NCBI GenBank assembly: GCA_947685225.1
Contig: CANTUV010000024.1
Coordinates: forward strand, 58,866,001 to 58,930,000
Direction of reading: 5' to 3'
DNA from: Garcia nutans
Lineage: Eukaryota; Streptophyta; Magnoliopsida; Malpighiales; Euphorbiaceae
DNA: 64,000 nucleotides
Of the stretch, positions 59,918 through 64,000 are shown one piece after another (the stretch's first letter is position 1; the number at the start of each line of letters is the position of its first letter). Both the position numbers and the translations under genes were made by a program. Below the pieces are notes generated by a model. That model ran no database searches. It worked only from the letters and a program-made list of their open reading frames with translations, and was not told the origin of the DNA.

Positions 59918-61305
59918 TTAAGCTTCTTTTCCTTTCACATATCTAATATCCCCATCTTGGAAGGATGATAAAACAAAATCTTCTTCCAATCCTTTTCCCA
60001 CCATGAAGGTTGTCGGTGGAGGTACTCTGTTGAACCTTGGAAATGGATTACCTTTGTTATCAGGCTTGTCCGGCTTAGGCAACTTGCCATTATCAATTAA
60101 ATTCTGGATCTCATGCCTCAACTTCATACAATTGTCCATTTCGTGTCCAGGCCTTTGATGGAATTGGCAAAATGCATTAGTATCAAAGTTAAGTGGAAGA
60201 GGATTAGGCAAAGGATGAGGAGTCAAGGGTTGTAACAAGCCCTTCTTTTGTAGCTTATTGAGAACCCAAGACAGTGGCTTTCCTAATTCTGAAAACTGTC
60301 TCATTCCTCCTTGACTAGTGACATTAACATCAGCTTCCTTTTATGTGCTTTGATTGCCTGACTGGTAGTTCCCTTTCTCATTCCTTTTTATTGAAAAGCA
60401 ATTCTTCTCCCTTTCCCACTCTTCAATTTGTAGACCAGCTTGGAGAAGATCTTTGAAGTCCTTATAAGGGTGTGAGACATCCTTTCACGGAGATTGGGCA
60501 GAATGCCTCTCACGATCATCCTTATTTGATCGGATTAGTAGGGCCTTTTCTTGAGTAAAGCGGCTTTATTTCTCCATCATTTCACATAGTCCACAAAATT
60601 CTCATTTGGTCGTTGCCTAATGGACTCAACTTCCATTAAGGTAACTTCCAACTCGATATTATACCCATATTGCTGGATGAAGGCCTTGTATAGCAAATCC
60701 CAATTCTTTTATGTTCCATCATCTAAGGTATTGAACCAATTTTGGACAACAGGGTCCAATGAGAGCATGAAGTACCTTAGAGTTTGAGCCTTAGTAGCTC
60801 GGGCAGACTGCATAGCAGTGATATATTGCTTCATATGGAGATGAGGATTTCCAGTGCCATTATACTTTGCAAAGGATGGCATTTTGAACTTGTACGAAAC
60901 TTCTTCATCTAGCTCAAATAATTTGTGAATCTCGAACAACTCTTCAGTTTTTAGTTTCTTCTCAAATTTCTTTTCTAAATCAGCAATCATCTTTTCAACA
61001 TCATAAGTTTCGGTCTTTTCATATGTTGCCTTCTCAACAACCTTCGGCTCCTTTTTGTCTTGAGGATCTTGGTAGTATTGAGCCCAATCATCATCATCAT
61101 CAATGATCACCTTATCATCATCAAAAGCTACTTCACTAACTTTAGTCTTCCCTTTGTCTTTCTTGGTACTAGCAGATGCTTCGACATTATTTCCTAAAAT
61201 TGCAACTAGTTGATTCTTTACGGTCTCAGCCATGGCCTCTTTTATTTCTTCCATCTTGGCATTGAGAGCATCATCCACCATTCTTTGAATTTGTTCGGGA
61301 TCCAT
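59918..61305 (-). pseudogene. J: Tat/Ogre-like retrotransposon gag, broken
   Basis: It starts at ATG 61305 (MDPEQIQRMVDDALN), runs through an acidic, lysine-rich segment and a gag core (FKMPSFAKYNGTGNPHLHMKQY, in part, then LSLDPVVQNWF) to a stop at 60709. Homology continues in frame (KNWDLLYKAFIQQYGYN), then through further stops and a frame change to a C-terminal part at 60304-59918 with the unusual knuckle CQFHQRPGHEMDNC. That knuckle form and the gag core are typical of plant Tat/Ogre-type elements, so this is a different lineage from the chromoviruses. No protease, RT or integrase follows on the left, so either pol was lost or this is a gag-only non-autonomous element. Confidence 0.72.
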
Positions 61306-62058
61306 TATTTTTAGTGAGCAAGTGATTGAGTCGTTGCTAGATACTTCATCTCCAACGTAGGTCGGATTATTGTACGCTTTAGAACTATCGTAATCTAGGG
61401 CTGTGAGCCAGAAAAGATTAATGATATGAGAAGCAAATGTATGCATGTATGCATGTATGCACAAACAACAAACAAGGATAATTAGGACATTCCTTCCAAT
61501 CTTCAGTTTTTAGTTTCTTCTCAAATTTCTTTTCTAAATCAGCAATCATCTTTTCAACATCATAAGTTTCGGTCTTTTCATATGTTGCCTTCTCAACAAC
61601 CTTCGGCTCCTTTTTGTCTTGAGGATCTTGGTAGTATTGAGCCCAATCATCATCATCATCAATGATCACCTTATCATCATCAAAAGCTACTTCACTAACT
61701 TTAGTCTTCCCTTTGTCTTTCTTGGTACTAGCAGATGCTTCGACATTATTTCCTAAAATTGCAACTAGTTGATTCTTTACGGTCTCAGCCATGGCCTCTT
61801 TTATTTCTTCCATCTTGGCATTGAGAGCATCATCCACCATTCTTTGAATTTGTTCGGGATCCATTATTTTTAGTGAGCAAGTGATTGAGTCATTGCTAGA
61901 TACTTCATCTCCAACGTAGGTCGGATTATTGTACGCTTTAGAACTATCGTAATCTAGGGCTGTGAGCCAGAAAAGATTAATGATATGAGAAGCAAATGTA
62001 TGCATGTATGCATGTATGCACAAACAACAAACAAGGATAATTAGGACATTCCTTCCAA
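60941..62058 (-). repeat. 559-bp tandem duplication across the J leader and gag start
   Basis: Units 60941-61499 and 61500-62058 are identical by eye except G at about 61330 versus A at about 61889. Each contains the gag start, the acidic segment and an (ATGC)n run. Confidence 0.9.
61418..61864 (-). pseudogene. J: duplicated gag N-terminus
   Basis: The upstream copy of the gag start (ATG at 61864) codes the same ~130 residues to KKLKTE, then runs over the duplication joint into leader sequence and stops at 61418. It cannot make a full Gag; the downstream copy at 61305 keeps the natural continuation. Confidence 0.8.
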
Positions 62059-63039
62059 CCTTATAACATCCACACACGAATGGCGAGTCTCTTTTCCTAG
62101 GTATATGGTTAACAAAATACCAACATGGGGTATCTTGTTTTCGAATAATTCCCTCATAAGTTTCAACCAATAGTTATATTTTCAAAAATGGAAATCAATC
62201 CATGATAATTCCCATTAATTAGGTTTTAATCCATTCAACCAACTAAAGTAGCTTTTATGCTATGTTGGATTAAAACTAAATTAAAAGGTCTATTATATAT
62301 AGATTTCTCACTTGAAAAAAGTAACTAATGGTTCATGCCAAAAACAAGCCCATGGTTAATTTATTCTTAGTATAAACTAGGCTCACAATTGATTTTTGGT
62401 ATTTCGTAATTGACCTAAATAATTTGCAAGCTCTTTGTAAGAAAAGGTTGGATGAAAACAATTTTGTTTCTAAGCCCGTTGTAAAAAGATTTTAAAAAAA
62501 TGGATTTTGGGCTTAGTATTTGGGCCATGAGCAAAAGAAATTTTGATTTGTTTTTAAAAAAAGTCTTATGTCCAAAGACCATCTTGAAAAATTTTGAAAA
62601 TAGCTTTGGTCTTTTGGATTTTAAAGAAAAATTTATTTTGAGCTTACAATACACTTAGGTCATATTAGAAAAAGAACAAACCAAATATGCCATGATTTAA
62701 GCCAAATTAAATTAATCATAGTCAAACAACATGCATTTGGGGTAAGACCTAAGGAAAGTAACTAGGCCAATTACATGAGCTTTAGACTTTGGGTAAAAAG
62801 GCTTAGGTTCCCATAGTAAGTATATACCAAATGGTACGAGGCTATGAGTGGTTATGCTATGCTCGATCTCCACACCTTGAGTGAAAGTATGGTATCCCTT
62901 ACATAACATAACAAGGGTAACACGGGCGTCCTAACTCACGCACGCAATGCAATCTAATATGATGCAATGGATAAATATCATTATAAGAAAGAATAGAATA
63001 ATATAAAGACCAACGGAATCAACTTCTCTTATCCCTAGT
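62059..63039 (-). other. Untranslated leader of J, no gene seen
   Basis: About 1 kb of AT-rich sequence between the PBS-like site and the gag starts. Open frames here (62415-62654, 62712-62909) have no recognisable domain. Confidence 0.5.
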
Positions 63040-63049
63040 GGAGTCGCCA
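63040..63049 (-). other. Possible primer-binding site of J
   Basis: On the - strand it reads TGGCGACTCC, followed by ACTAGGGATAAGAG. It resembles the TGGCGACTCC motif I associate with the PBS of some Tat/Ogre-type plant elements. The matching tRNA was not checked. Confidence 0.5.
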
Positions 63050-63050
63050 C

Positions 63051-64000
63051 TGTGAGTGGGGATTTTCGCCCCTACTCCCGGTGGAATGGTTCTTGAGACT
63101 TTGGCACTGTTTAGGCTCAGGGCCTTAGAGAACACGGACCTAGGTCCGGAGAAAATGGAGACGCCACCCAGATGGGCCGGGAAAAAAGAAAGGGGTGGAT
63201 GACTCGATTCCTAAGGAATCCCCAACCCCATAATAGGTTCAAAAAGTTGGGTACGTGTGGGGAAGGTGAGAAATGGCCCAGCACCCCCACAACGCCCGGT
63301 TCATTGGAACCATCCTCCTTTACAGGTCTTAATATTATAAAATTCTTACGTACAACAACATTATCCATATTACACACAATAATTGAAAGAAAACATCATT
63401 ATATTAAAATCAAAGCAATGTCCAAACAAAACAAATAAATGGACACCCATCCGAAGATGGAAACATGTCCTTACATCCCATGCCTCAATAGGACACCCAC
63501 CGAAAGGTAGAAACATGCCCTTTACATTGTTTCTAAAATAGAAAAGCAATTTAAATTACATGATATTTAACTAATGAGGTACCCACCAAGTGGAAACATA
63601 CCTCTTACAACATTTGGAAATCTAAATAAATTGATAAAAGTTAATTACGATTCACCATAAATAAATCATTCATCAAAGGTATTAAACATCAATAGAAAGT
63701 AAACATCCATCCATGATAAATAAAATAAACTAAGCATTGAACTTAAATAAATTAAGGCATATAAAATAAATCAAAGCATATCAAATATAGAATTGAATAA
63801 AGAAAATAAAAATCTAAATTATAGCTACTATGAGTTTTTAAAGGAATTAAAATATATCAAGGTTTTATGTTTTAAAAGGTTGATAAAGCTCTTTGATTAA
63901 CTAAATTAATATTTGGATGGTGAAATAGTGAAACTAGGGTTTGGGCTCTTCAAAATACTTTTGATTTGTGGTTTACGGTTACTCATCAAATTAAGGTTTT
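63051..64000 (-). repeat. Probable 5' LTR of J, continuing past the window
   Basis: In + orientation it starts TGTGAGTGGGG next to the PBS-like site. It contains the palindrome GGACCTAGGTCC (63138-63149) and three diverged copies of GGACACCCACCGAAAGGT-type repeat with AAACATG-CCT (about 63440-63615). The other end is outside the window. Confidence 0.45.

Noticed and set aside
61418..62170. Single 250-codon protein beginning MVETYEGIIRK
   Set aside because: The part before MDPEQ is leader read in frame by chance; the end runs over the duplication joint. Treated as a duplicated gag N-terminus.

Overview
This is a gene-poor stretch of plant nuclear DNA, probably from a eudicot. It is built almost entirely of nested and broken LTR retrotransposons. 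The dominant family is a Ty3/gypsy chromovirus of the Tekay/Del type: a single gag-pol frame of about 1,550 codons, a C-terminal chromodomain, a primer-binding site matching initiator tRNA-Met, and LTRs of about 2.3-2.9 kb starting TGTAATATCC and ending GGTGTTACA. The coding similarity, the PBS and the nesting all point to a plant chromosome. I see no host gene, tRNA, rRNA or CRISPR array.

Layout, left to right. (1) Element A, + strand, 1-6305: an open gag-pol entering from the left edge, then its 3' LTR. (2) 6306-6591: the tail of another + strand LTR, meeting element B head to head. (3) Element B, - strand, 6592-19269: two LTRs around a gag-pol with one stop and one deletion; its 5' LTR is a mosaic containing a foreign LTR segment (15403-17957). 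(4) K, 19270-20985: a decayed - strand pol fragment. (5) Element C, - strand, 20986-28698: a more distant chromovirus with a 3' LTR and a heavily broken gag-pol, but no 5' LTR or PBS. (6) F, 28699-30654: a truncated + strand LTR rich in minisatellites. (7) Element D, - strand, 30655-36961: 5' LTR and gag-pol with several breaks, truncated in integrase. (8) H + I, + strand, 36962-42940: an LTR carrying a 5'-truncated RTE-type LINE, then a decayed gag-pol with a large internal deletion. (9) L, from 42941: the start of another LTR-like sequence with a 20-bp tandem array. That array is split by a solo LTR (43805-57253, target duplication CTTTG), which is itself split by the complete young element E (45578-56041, target duplication GTCTC). 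(10) 57254-64000: the rest of the L repeats, low-complexity DNA, and J, a - strand Tat/Ogre-like gag remnant with a 559-bp tandem duplication, a PBS-like site and the start of its LTR.

Element E is the only complete and apparently coding-competent unit: the two LTRs differ by one substitution and one AT dinucleotide by eye, and the 1,549-codon frame has all catalytic residues. A shares its coding region without net indels but has a clearly different LTR.

The most interesting signals lie in the LTRs. They are modular. At one position each LTR family carries its own unrelated minisatellite. Downstream of it all LTRs that reach that far share a tandem pair of stem-loops whose sequence changes between families while pairing is kept, which suggests a conserved RNA structure. 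All coordinates and repeat comparisons were done by eye; no alignment, folding or database search was run.
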